Positions 27,658-35,175 of a stretch of DNA of 64,000 bases are shown one piece after another. The position numbers and the translations under genes are program-made. The notes beneath the pieces were generated by a model. It did not search any database. It worked only from the letters and a program-made list of their open reading frames with translations, and was not told where the DNA came from. How positions within the stretch are numbered: the first letter of the stretch is position 1; every line of letters starts with the position of its first letter. Origin of the DNA: JAWWPY01 sp963822825 (GTDB taxonomy: Bacteria; Actinomycetota; Actinomycetes; Streptosporangiales; Streptosporangiaceae); NCBI GenBank assembly GCA_963822825.1, contig CAWGIW010000004.1:62001-126000 (forward strand), read 5' to 3'.

Positions 27658-28248
27658 GTGGATAGACGTCCGACGCCGCCGCTCTTGCCCATCTTGCGCT
27701 CCCAGCAGCAGGGCGAGATCCTTGCCCTGCTGCTGGGAGATCCTGACCTTGAGCTCAGCCTCACCGAGATTGCATAACGGACCGGCACCCCTCATCCATC
27801 GGTCTACCGGGAGATCCAGCGTGCGGAACAAGTCGGCCTGGTCAAACCCAGAAAGTGGGAAACATCCGACTAGTCCGGGCGAACACCGCCAGCCCGTACT
27901 ATGTCGGCCTTGCTGACGTCCAGACGAGGGCCTTTGGCGTTCCTGCCGTCATCGCTGACGCCCTCCGGCCGGTAAGAGGTATTAGCGAGGCCTACATCTA
28001 CGGATCGTGGGCCTCCCGGCATGAAGGGCAGACCGGTGAGCGTCCCGTAGGAGACATCGACGTTCTACGTCCTCGGTGAACCAGACCGGGATCAGCTCTA
28101 TGACGCGCTCAGCGCGGCTGAAGGCCGTCTCGGAAGGGCCGTACAGGCCACAATCCGCGCCGCTGGCTGGCTGCATTCGGGGTCGGGGTCGTTCCACGAC
28201 ACGGTGACTAGCCGGCCGCTGCTAAGGCTGTCTCTTCTCCGAGATTAG
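27658..28248 (+). pseudogene. Decayed HTH-nucleotidyltransferase (MNT-like) gene
   Basis: Three lesions break one recognisable reading: an in-frame TAA at 27775-27777, a lost base near 27852-27856 and a gained base near 28065-28068. Joined, the product starts with a winged-helix-like region (LSLTEIA...TGTPHPSVYREIQRAEQVGLV). It continues with the nucleotidyltransferase core YIYGSWASR and VGDIDVL (GSxxxR and DxD) and ends near SRPLLRL. Such proteins transfer nucleotides to proteins or RNA and often serve as antitoxins or regulators. The nonsense codon together with two shifts, none in a long homopolymer, favours real decay over sequencing error. No HEPN partner is visible. Confidence 0.75.
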
Positions 28249-28276
28249 CCAAATGTTGGCCCTATGGGGTGATCGT

Positions 28277-29203
28277 TCAGGCGGGCAGGGGTTCGCCCTT
28301 GAATACTTCCCGGGTGTGCCAGGACACATGGACAGCCGCTGGAACGGCCGTGCCGGGTCGCGGCGCCAGCCCTCGCCCGTGCAGGTCATACACCGCGCGG
28401 CCGGCCGGCGTTCGTGCGCTGAAGGCGGCGGACACCTGGACGCGGAGCGTCGCGTCCAGGCCCAGAACGCCCAGATCGAACAGTTTGTGGTGCAGAACGC
28501 ACAGGGCCATGCCGTTGTCGAGGGCGTCCGGGCCGTCGAAGGCGAACCACCGCACGTGCGCCGCGTCGATCCCCATGCTGGCCCCGGCGAGTTGCCCGTC
28601 ATAGCCGCAGAACGCGCACTGCCGGTCCCATCCGCGCAGTACGGCGGCCCGCCATCCGGGGCTGCGCCGCCGCTCAGCCAGCGCGGCATCGGGTCCCGGT
28701 AGAACGCCGCTGGCACCAAGCACCGCTTCAGGATCCAGGCCGGCCGCCTCCAGGACATCTGCCGCAACCGTCTCGGGGAAGTTGCTCAGCACCAGTTCCC
28801 GGGCGGCCGCGCTGACCAGTTGCGGACTGGCCAGCAGCGCGGACTCGACCGACGCCTCGAACTGGCCGACGACGTGCCGCTCGGCGAGAGGCGTGACCAG
28901 ATCCATCTGCACGTCCTGGTCGAGCACCCAGACCCCGTCCGCGCGCAAGCGGGTAAAGGGATAGGCGGCGCTCTGCGCCCGGCCGGTTCCCGACGGCGGC
29001 CCGAACTCCGCGATCAGGTCGGCCAGGGCCGCCTCGGCCGAGGACCACGGCAGTTCACTAGACCCCGTCGTGGCCAGACGGCCCAGGGCCAGCAGGACAA
29101 GGAGCGGCTTGTGCGGGGATCGCCGCCCACGCTGCCGGTGCTGGCGCAGCGACCCGAGCCGGGCAAGCACATCCGCCGCCTCGCTGCCGGTGGGGGAATG
29201 CAC
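28277..29203 (-). CDS. Restriction endonuclease of the phosphorothioate-DNA-binding type (SBD-HNH)
   Basis: 308 residues. The N-terminal half (about 1-170) opens with SPHKPLLVLLALGRL and EFGPPSGTGRAQSAAYPF, the pattern of the sulfur-binding domain in actinobacterial type IV enzymes that read phosphorothioate-modified DNA (ScoMcrA/SprMcrA group). The C-terminal HNH nuclease has CAFCG (Cys196, Cys199), DAAHVRW (His216), DNGMALCVLHHKLFD (Asn230, Cys235, His238/239) and ends WHTREVFKGEPLPA. It should cut foreign DNA bearing sulfur modification. No dnd modification genes are in the window, as expected for a cell that attacks such DNA. It stands alone on the minus strand. Confidence 0.82.
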   Translation of the reverse strand: MHSPTGSEAADVLARLGSLRQHRQRGRRSPHKPLLVLLALGRLATTGSSELPWSSAEAALADLIAEFGPPSGTGRAQSAAYPFTRLRADGVWVLDQDVQMDLVTPLAERHVVGQFEASVESALLASPQLVSAAARELVLSNFPETVAADVLEAAGLDPEAVLGASGVLPGPDAALAERRRSPGWRAAVLRGWDRQCAFCGYDGQLAGASMGIDAAHVRWFAFDGPDALDNGMALCVLHHKLFDLGVLGLDATLRVQVSAAFSARTPAGRAVYDLHGRGLAPRPGTAVPAAVHVSWHTREVFKGEPLPA

Positions 29204-29300
29204 TCACCAAGCCTCCCACCCCCAGCGGGCCGAAGACCGCTAGGGGCAGTTGCCGCCCGTCCAGCGATCCCAGGGCGACGCCAGACGGCCTACGCGCCGG

Positions 29301-29981
29301 TTAAGCAGGCGGCCGGACCTCCACCAGCGGTGCTCCGCGGTCGGCGAACCAGCGCTGAAGGTCGGCGCCATCGAGAAGGTGCGGCGAATCTGTGCCGACA
29401 TCGATTGGCCCGTCGACCATCCCCTTGGTCTCCTCCACCAGGCCGCCCGCGAGTCGGGCCTCATCAAAGCCAGTTGAGTAACGGCTCTGGCCAAACGTGC
29501 ATTGACGCAGATCGGCGCCCCGCAGATCCGCGCCGGTAAGCCGGGCTTGGCCGAACTGGGTCTCACGGAAATCGGCTCGCCGGAGATCGGCATCCTCGAA
29601 CTCGGACCGGTCAAGGTCCGCGCCGCGCAGGAACGCGTCCTGGGCGTCACAGGCGCGTCCTTCAACCTTCCGCAGGTCGCAGTGGGACAGGTCGGCGCCA
29701 CGCAGGACCGCCCCGATCAGCCAGGCGTGGTAAAGATCCGCTCCCACGAGACGCACGCCGCTCAGGTTGGCGTCACTGAGTTCCGCTTCCACAAGGTCGA
29801 GACCGGACAGGTCGGCTCCCCTGAAGTCAAGGCCCCCGCCGTTGAGCAAGGACGCAACCGTCCGCGAGTCGTCGGGCAGTTTCTCGAGGGAGTCGAAGTA
29901 GTCTTCGAGCCTCCGGCGCGCGGCCGGGTCGTCGGGCCAGCGGCGCACGTTCTCGCGTGAGCGACCGTGCGTGATGGTCAT
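29301..29981 (-). CDS. Pentapeptide-repeat protein, candidate immunity protein
   Basis: 226 residues from the ATG at 29981, which overlaps the toxin stop as ATGA. After about 45 helical residues (RRLEDYFDSLEKLPDDS) come two blocks of A(D/N)LxX repeats, such as FRGADLSGLDLVEAEL and ADLRRADFRETQFGQARLTGADLRGADL, forming a right-handed quadrilateral helix. The last about 45 residues are not repetitive. Pentapeptide proteins such as MfpA and Qnr mimic DNA surfaces. The overlap with a nuclease-toxin gene makes this the obvious candidate for its immunity protein; that role is inferred, not shown by sequence. Confidence 0.8.
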   Translation of the reverse strand: MTITHGRSRENVRRWPDDPAARRRLEDYFDSLEKLPDDSRTVASLLNGGGLDFRGADLSGLDLVEAELSDANLSGVRLVGADLYHAWLIGAVLRGADLSHCDLRKVEGRACDAQDAFLRGADLDRSEFEDADLRRADFRETQFGQARLTGADLRGADLRQCTFGQSRYSTGFDEARLAGGLVEETKGMVDGPIDVGTDSPHLLDGADLQRWFADRGAPLVEVRPPA

Positions 29982-31252
29982 GATCCCCACACTACCTTTC
30001 CCTGCCATTCGGGATGGTCGGCCACGACCTGCTGCAACTGGGCCAAGCGGCCCGGCGACATCCCGTCGGGATCGAGCATGACATTCTCGCCGATCCCCAG
30101 CGACTTATTGATCATCGATGTGAAACCTCCGGCAGATTGGGGGTTGCTGATAGGTCGCCCCGCATCGGCCTTGTAGCTGGGCTGGAAGTCAGGTGAGCTC
30201 TTGACGTCCCATCGCTGGCCGACGCCGTCAAAGAATTCACCTTGGTCTTTTCCGAAAGCATCGAGTGGCGCGCGGCTGATCGGTCCCGGAACCTGGCCGT
30301 CGGCCTCCAATTGCAACCCAACCTGCGCCTCCCGCACGGATGCGGGTCTAGATGCCCCACCGTGTGCGGGGTCTTTCGAGAGTTCCGAAATGCGGGCCTG
30401 GTATTCCGGCGTGCCGGGCGTGTACTGCGGGTCGGAGGAGGGTGAAGTACCGCCCGGTCCGCTATCGGCGTTCACCGGATCGACATGATCGTCACCGGCC
30501 GCGTGGCTCGCCAGGTCGCCCGCCGACGCCATCATCAGGCCGCCGCCGGCCACCACCCCGGCCGTAGTGAGCACGTTGATCGGGACCCCGGCAACGGCGC
30601 CCACGCCCGTGGCGTCGAGGACGAAGCCCGCACCGTCGCCGATGGCGCTCACCCCGGCGAGCATGGCGCCCCCGGCCATTCCGAGGCCGTCGAGCGGATG
30701 ATTGATCATGGCATTGCCGAGCGAGGCCAGATCGTCGAGCGCGCTGGCGCCGACCTGCTCGGCGTCATGCCCGAGCCCTTCGAAGAAGTGACCGACGTCC
30801 GACCAGAACCCGGGCCTGCGCGGGGCCTGGTCGCGGGCCTGGCCCACGACGGCGTTGGCGGTGCCCGCGGCGTCGGCCAGCTGACGGCGAGCATTCTCGA
30901 GGGTGGACTTCGCGGCGTTCTTGTCGCCCTGATTCCACTGCTGGATCGCGGCGCCCGCCTGCTGCTGCGCCCACTCCAGCGTCGGAATGTACCGGTCGAG
31001 CGCGCTGGCAGCGTCCTGGAAACAGCGGCCCGCGATCAGCCACCGCTCCGGTTCGCCGTGGAAGCGCTGCCGGAAGGCATCGCCCGCCGCGCCACTCCAG
31101 CCGCCGGTGGTATCGATGCGCTTCAGGCCGTTCCCAGCCTCGGTGAGTACGGTGCTGTAGCCGTACATTTTGCCTGCCACCTGGGCGATCGAGCCCGCAT
31201 TCCCTGGGACTAAGTTCTGGGGGTCGCTGGTCTCGCCGAGCTGCATCACCAT
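29978..31252 (-). CDS. Type VII secreted polymorphic toxin with PD-(D/E)xK-like tip
   Basis: 424 residues from the ATG at 31252 (or 418 from the ATG at 31246, which forms TGATG with the upstream stop). Residues 1-170 are helical and WXG100-like (DTTGGWSGAAGDAFRQRF, then a long helix with LEWAQQQAGAAIQQW). A Gly/Ala-rich hydrophobic middle (about 190-260) resembles export or pre-toxin segments. The last about 115 residues hold the nuclease-like motif GEFFDGVGQRWDVK (lysine at about 351), with an upstream Glu-rich helix REAQVGLQLEADG, matching an E...D-x(n)-DxK catalytic pattern. It should be exported by an ESX system to act on DNA or RNA of competitors. Confidence 0.75.
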   Translation of the reverse strand: MVMQLGETSDPQNLVPGNAGSIAQVAGKMYGYSTVLTEAGNGLKRIDTTGGWSGAAGDAFRQRFHGEPERWLIAGRCFQDAASALDRYIPTLEWAQQQAGAAIQQWNQGDKNAAKSTLENARRQLADAAGTANAVVGQARDQAPRRPGFWSDVGHFFEGLGHDAEQVGASALDDLASLGNAMINHPLDGLGMAGGAMLAGVSAIGDGAGFVLDATGVGAVAGVPINVLTTAGVVAGGGLMMASAGDLASHAAGDDHVDPVNADSGPGGTSPSSDPQYTPGTPEYQARISELSKDPAHGGASRPASVREAQVGLQLEADGQVPGPISRAPLDAFGKDQGEFFDGVGQRWDVKSSPDFQPSYKADAGRPISNPQSAGGFTSMINKSLGIGENVMLDPDGMSPGRLAQLQQVVADHPEWQGKVVWGS

Positions 31253-31578
31253 TTCGAGGCCGCCGGATCGGTACCAGTGCGGCTCCGCAGGATCCCGCTG
31301 AGGTGCGCGATGACCGTCTTTTCGGCCTTCGCATAGGTCGCGGCCGACCGGGTGAGGCGGCTCGCGACCTGCTTGGCGTCGTTCGTCAGATGCTCGACGC
31401 CGATCTCCCACCGACCGCAGAAATCGGACACGGTGCCGGCCAGGGCATCGTCTCCGTAATCCGCCTCCGAACTCCCGATGTCGCTGACCTTATTATTCTG
31501 AAGATCGCTCATCGCCCCGTTGACGCCCGCCGACGCCTGTACTAAGGCACCGAGGTCCACCTCGAACCCATCGGACAT
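31246..31578 (-). CDS. WXG100-like small helical protein
   Basis: 110 residues, predicted as two helices with a turn at CGRWEIG, close to the WxG turn of ESX substrates. It starts MSDGFEVDLGALVQASAGV, as in small helical proteins that pair with larger LXG/WXG toxins. Its stop overlaps the toxin start, so it is likely made in equal amounts and acts as the secretion partner or chaperone of the toxin. No ESX core genes (eccB/C/D) are in the window, so export would depend on a system elsewhere. Confidence 0.75.
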   Translation of the reverse strand: MSDGFEVDLGALVQASAGVNGAMSDLQNNKVSDIGSSEADYGDDALAGTVSDFCGRWEIGVEHLTNDAKQVASRLTRSAATYAKAEKTVIAHLSGILRSRTGTDPAASKW

Positions 31579-31699
31579 CTCGTCTCCCCACGTCTATGGA
31601 CGCCCGTGCGCCAATCGTGCCCGCCCCGAACACCCCCGTGCACGGCAGCCGACACGCCCTTCTACGCTAACCAATTGCTCGAAGCCGGACAATTAGTTC

Positions 31700-31822
31700 G
31701 GCACACCCCGGCCTTGCCCCCGGCACACCCCGGCCTTGCCCCCGGCGCACACCGGCCTTGCGCGTGCGCTCACTTGCCTTGCCCCCGGCGCACACCGGCT
31801 TGCCCGGCGCACACCGGCCTAC
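31700..31822. repeat. Direct repeats upstream of the WXG-toxin operon
   Basis: About five imperfect copies of a 22-bp unit, GGCACACCCCGGCCTTGCCC and variants with GGCGCACACCGGC; the first three are spaced 22 bp apart. They occupy the 390-bp gap between the divergent WXG gene and the 436-residue hypothetical gene. No gene is supported in this gap. Confidence 0.8.
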
Positions 31823-31968
31823 CTCGGGCCCCGGCGGTTCACTGCTCCCGATCTGGGATTCAGGCGCCTGCCCGAAGCGTGAGCGCCGGGCACCCGACCG
31901 CGATGAGCTGGACCGGCAAGACGCCCGTTAGGCCGTCAAGATGTCCGGGCTCCTCTACCATCGGGCGC

Positions 31969-33279
31969 ATGTCGCCTGTGTCCCGTGGCCGCAAGGCTAA
32001 GTCCAAGACCAAAACCAAGAAGCGTGCCTCCGGACCCCCCAGCTCGGCCCGCCTCGACCCCAGTGACCTGCTGGTTAGGGCCAGGCTGTCGGCCTTCGAG
32101 GGGACGCAATCTCTGATGGGGCCGCCGGAGCGACCAGGGTGGTTCGATGCGTCGATCAAGAATGTCCTCGATCAGGCCGGCGTCGTCATGGCCGCGCACG
32201 GGCCGCGGGAACTTGAACAGGCGGCAGCGGAGCTGGTCGGTGCCGAGCTGTACCGCACCGTCCATGACGAGCGCCACGGGGTGTGGTTCGACTGGCTGTT
32301 TGAGGAACTCGCGGACGCCGCGGCGGGCAGGGTCAAAGAAGAAGCCGACCGCCAGGATGAGGCGTGGCAGGCGCCATGGCGGCTGCTGTACGGTCTGACC
32401 TCAATCGGCTCACCCCCGCTGCGGTCTAGCGCGCAGCGCGCCTTGACGGAGGCCCGGAAAGGGCTGCCCGCCGGTGCGGCGAAGCAGCCGGACTGGCTAC
32501 GGCTGCTCCCGAAGATCGCCGCGACCGGCCAGGTGTTCGAGATGCACGATGCGTATGGCACCCGCTTCGCGGTGATCGCGGGCTTCTGCTACCCAGGCGG
32601 CACCGACCCGTCGGTGTTCTTGTTCGACATCGACGCTTGCGGGTTCGTCCGCCTGGCCCGCGCCGGTGTGTTCGACGACGTCGAGCAGGCGGCCACCGCG
32701 TGGCGGGCGCAACTGGGCGGGGGCGCCCGCGGCGCCCGCCCCAGCCCGGTAGAGACGGCCGAACGCCTGTACTGCCTCGTTCACCTGGATGAGGAGGAAG
32801 GCCTTCTCGACGGTTCCGAGCCGCGGGCGGTGATGGACAACTGGTTCCGGGCGAACCGGCGCTCGCAGGATCTGGCGGACTCACTTCGCAAACGGGGGAT
32901 GCCGCTGCCCGAGGCGAAGTCGCTCTACGACGACATCGACACGGTGCCGACCGAGGAGGCGTTCGCTAGCTGGTACCTGGGGCGGCACGGCCGCCCGCCG
33001 GATCTCGATGCGGTCGGTGCCTTGGCCGAAGAATGGCTGGAGGGGGCACTGCCCGGCACCTGGCATGCCGCGTCGCCGCACCGGGCCCGCTTCCAGCTGA
33101 ACTTGATCAGCGACTGGATCCCAGGCCGGGTCACCGTGGGCGCCAAGGCGCTATTGCCGGAATGGGTTCGGTGGAACGGCGAGCAGTCCGGCCTCTCCGG
33201 GCCTCTCCTCGACGACGCGGTCGCGGCCGCCAGCGGGGATCCTCAGCCGTCGGGAGATTGCGCTGAAGCCATCTCCTGA
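31969..33279 (+). CDS. Hypothetical protein, 436 residues
   Basis: I do not recognise this family. The start is taken at the ATG at 31969 because the upstream frame is repetitive. The N-terminus is strongly basic (GRKAKSKTKTKKR), followed by an alpha/beta, acidic body with few cysteines and no membrane segment or signal peptide. Notable stretches are WFDWLFEELADAAAGRVKEEA, YGTRFAVIAGFCYPGG followed by DPSVFLFDIDACGFV, and WLEGALPGTW. The basic start suggests nucleic acid or nucleotide contact. It is divergent from the WXG-toxin operon and convergent with the phosphoribosyltransferase gene, inside the conflict island. Codon use looks like its neighbours. Confidence 0.7.
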   Translation: MSPVSRGRKAKSKTKTKKRASGPPSSARLDPSDLLVRARLSAFEGTQSLMGPPERPGWFDASIKNVLDQAGVVMAAHGPRELEQAAAELVGAELYRTVHDERHGVWFDWLFEELADAAAGRVKEEADRQDEAWQAPWRLLYGLTSIGSPPLRSSAQRALTEARKGLPAGAAKQPDWLRLLPKIAATGQVFEMHDAYGTRFAVIAGFCYPGGTDPSVFLFDIDACGFVRLARAGVFDDVEQAATAWRAQLGGGARGARPSPVETAERLYCLVHLDEEEGLLDGSEPRAVMDNWFRANRRSQDLADSLRKRGMPLPEAKSLYDDIDTVPTEEAFASWYLGRHGRPPDLDAVGALAEEWLEGALPGTWHAASPHRARFQLNLISDWIPGRVTVGAKALLPEWVRWNGEQSGLSGPLLDDAVAAASGDPQPSGDCAEAIS

Positions 33280-33330
33280 TCGGGCCACGAAACCGCCGCG
33301 CCGATGCCAGTCGCCGTGCGAATTAGCTGG

Positions 33331-34113
33331 TCATTCCCGGTCAGGCCGCTTCCAAGCAGCTTGGTCCCGGCGGGGACAGCCCCGGCCCGTCCAAGGGCAG
33401 ATCTCAGGGTCGTAGTCATGGCCTGAGAGATCGCCCAGGAACTTGGCGTTGTCGCCGAAATCTCTATTGATCCAGCGGGCAACCACGAGCACGGAGACGC
33501 GTTCCGCTCCCGTCTTATGCAACGAAAGGACGGCCGACCGCGCACGGCCTCCCCCGACCCAGGTGTCATCGATGAGCAGTACATGGGAACCCGCCGGTAA
33601 GCGGGCATTCGCGCTGAAATGCTGCGGGTTGACGTCCCGGGGGAAGGGGGCTCTGGCCGCCGCCACCAGGGTGACCTCGGGCCTGATTACTAAGTGGGCG
33701 ACGATCTCATGGAGGGGGTGCTCTCCTGGCTTGGCCGGCAGCGATGGCACCGTCGCCCAGTGAGTGACGGGGGCACCGGCGAGCGCACCCGGGCAGCCGA
33801 CGTGCCTCGACAGCGCGAGAAGGACGAGCAGGGTCACGATGGTGCGGTGCTCAGCCAGAGGTGGCCGCGCCTTATAGCCGCGCATCACGTAGCCCGACTG
33901 CTGGCCCGCGACCGCGTAGGTCAGGAACGCGACGGGACCAGCCAGGTCGCCGCGGCGGCAATGTTCGCATTGGTAGCAGCGCTCATAGCCAGCGACCGGC
34001 GTCGCGCAGACGGCGCACGTCACGCCGCCACGCCGGACCGGATTCCGGAGGTAGCCGCCTGCCCTGGACACCAGGGCAGCGCTCAGCCTCGCGATTGCCT
34101 CCTGGTCGGGCAT
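33331..34113 (-). CDS. Zinc-finger phosphoribosyltransferase (ComF-like), partner of DprA
   Basis: 260 residues. A zinc-binding knuckle (Cys33, Cys36, Cys46, Cys49 in CAVC...CYQC, with an extra Cys52) precedes a PRTase fold whose PRPP loop is HVLLIDDTWVGGGRARSA. This matches ComF-like proteins in outline, but the sequence around FLTYAVAGQQSGYVMRGYKARP is distinctive. A second cysteine pair occurs near the C-terminus (EICPWTGRGC). It starts 2 bp after the dprA stop and must be co-transcribed with it. In the setting of this island a defence role is possible; competence is the textbook alternative. Confidence 0.82.
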   Translation of the reverse strand: MPDQEAIARLSAALVSRAGGYLRNPVRRGGVTCAVCATPVAGYERCYQCEHCRRGDLAGPVAFLTYAVAGQQSGYVMRGYKARPPLAEHRTIVTLLVLLALSRHVGCPGALAGAPVTHWATVPSLPAKPGEHPLHEIVAHLVIRPEVTLVAAARAPFPRDVNPQHFSANARLPAGSHVLLIDDTWVGGGRARSAVLSLHKTGAERVSVLVVARWINRDFGDNAKFLGDLSGHDYDPEICPWTGRGCPRRDQAAWKRPDRE

Positions 34114-34115
34114 GC

Positions 34116-35063
34116 CTACGCCGACGTCAGGCGACGTAGCTCGGCACCGACGAATTCGCGTTCGGCGATCAACTGATCGACGACGTCCAGGACCGAGTGG
34201 AGGCCGCTGGCCACGTGAACGCCGGGGCGGCTGACGAGAGCGCGAGCCCAGTCATTGCGCTCCACCACCAGGTCCGTAAGGATCACCGGCCGGCCGTGCT
34301 CGACCGCCAGTCGCGCCTGGACACGGGCGCCGCTGTGCTCGCCCGCCTCGACCACGATGGTGGCCAGTCCGTACCCGGACATCGTGGCGTTGCGCATCGG
34401 GAAGTTGTGCTTCTGGGGCGGCGCGTCCGGCCAGAACTGGGAAAGCAGGAGGCCGCGAGCGGCGATTTCCTCCTGCAGGTCCCGGTTCTCCGGCGGATAG
34501 GACCTGTTGATGCCGGTTCCGATGATGGCGACGGTGCGCCCCCCGGCGGCCAGGGCCGCGCGATGGGCCGCCGCGTCGATGCCCAGCGCCAGCCCGGCGA
34601 CCACCGTCACCGCGCGGGCGGCAAGTTCGCGGGCCACACCGCCGGCGATGGCCAGACCCCGGGCCGATGCCTTCCGTGAACCCACGACGGATACCGCGGA
34701 ATCCTCCCTCAGGAGGGCTCCGCGGGCGAAGAGGACGGGCGGTGCCTGATGAATCCCGCGGAGCCGGGCCGGGTAGTCCATGTCGAGGATGGTCACGAGC
34801 GTCCAGCCCTGCTGCGCCCAGGCATCAATCTCATGAGCCGCCGCATCGAGGGGGCCGGGCTCGCCCGCAGGATTCATCAGCACCGCGGGCACCGTCCGGT
34901 GCCAAAGCGCCAGGGCACTCCCGGCCTCGAGGACGTCGGCGGTAATCTCAGCCCAGCGCATACCCGCCGGCCGCGCCCGGAGAAGAGCGACGAGCGCCGC
35001 TTGCTCCCGCCGCGCGCTCGCGTCCATGGTGCCAGAGTACGAGGAAGGCCCCTTCTCCTGCAT
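34116..35063 (-). CDS. DprA/Smf family DNA-processing protein
   Basis: 315 residues from the ATG at 35063, which has a GAGGTGG site 4-5 bases away; longer in-frame readings run into the divergent gene. The Rossmann core has SVVGSRKASARGLAIA, AGLALGIDAAAHRAAL, IGTGINRSYPPENRDL and VEAGEHSGARVQARLA, all standard DprA features. It lacks the N-terminal SAM-like and the C-terminal winged-helix domain of full competence DprA, having instead a short helical N-terminus. DprA binds ssDNA and loads RecA in transformation; stand-alone LOG/DprA proteins with PRTases are also known in nucleotide-centred conflict systems. Confidence 0.86.
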   Translation of the reverse strand: MQEKGPSSYSGTMDASARREQAALVALLRARPAGMRWAEITADVLEAGSALALWHRTVPAVLMNPAGEPGPLDAAAHEIDAWAQQGWTLVTILDMDYPARLRGIHQAPPVLFARGALLREDSAVSVVGSRKASARGLAIAGGVARELAARAVTVVAGLALGIDAAAHRAALAAGGRTVAIIGTGINRSYPPENRDLQEEIAARGLLLSQFWPDAPPQKHNFPMRNATMSGYGLATIVVEAGEHSGARVQARLAVEHGRPVILTDLVVERNDWARALVSRPGVHVASGLHSVLDVVDQLIAEREFVGAELRRLTSA

Positions 35064-35175
35064 GCCACCACCTCGAAGCGTCAACACGCACCCCGGCCGA
35101 ACACACGTCGGCTGAACACGTTGACTGAACACACGTTCGGCCATCTCATCGTAATCCGACCGCAGGAGGAACGGG

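Noticed and set aside
27498..27788. 96-residue minus-strand open frame over the start of the nucleotidyltransferase pseudogene
   Set aside because: The plus strand gives recognisable protein over the shared part; this frame does not.
27126..35175. Prophage, integrative element or transposon carrying the conflict genes
   Set aside because: No integrase, transposase, att-like duplication or phage structural gene could be found in the interval.
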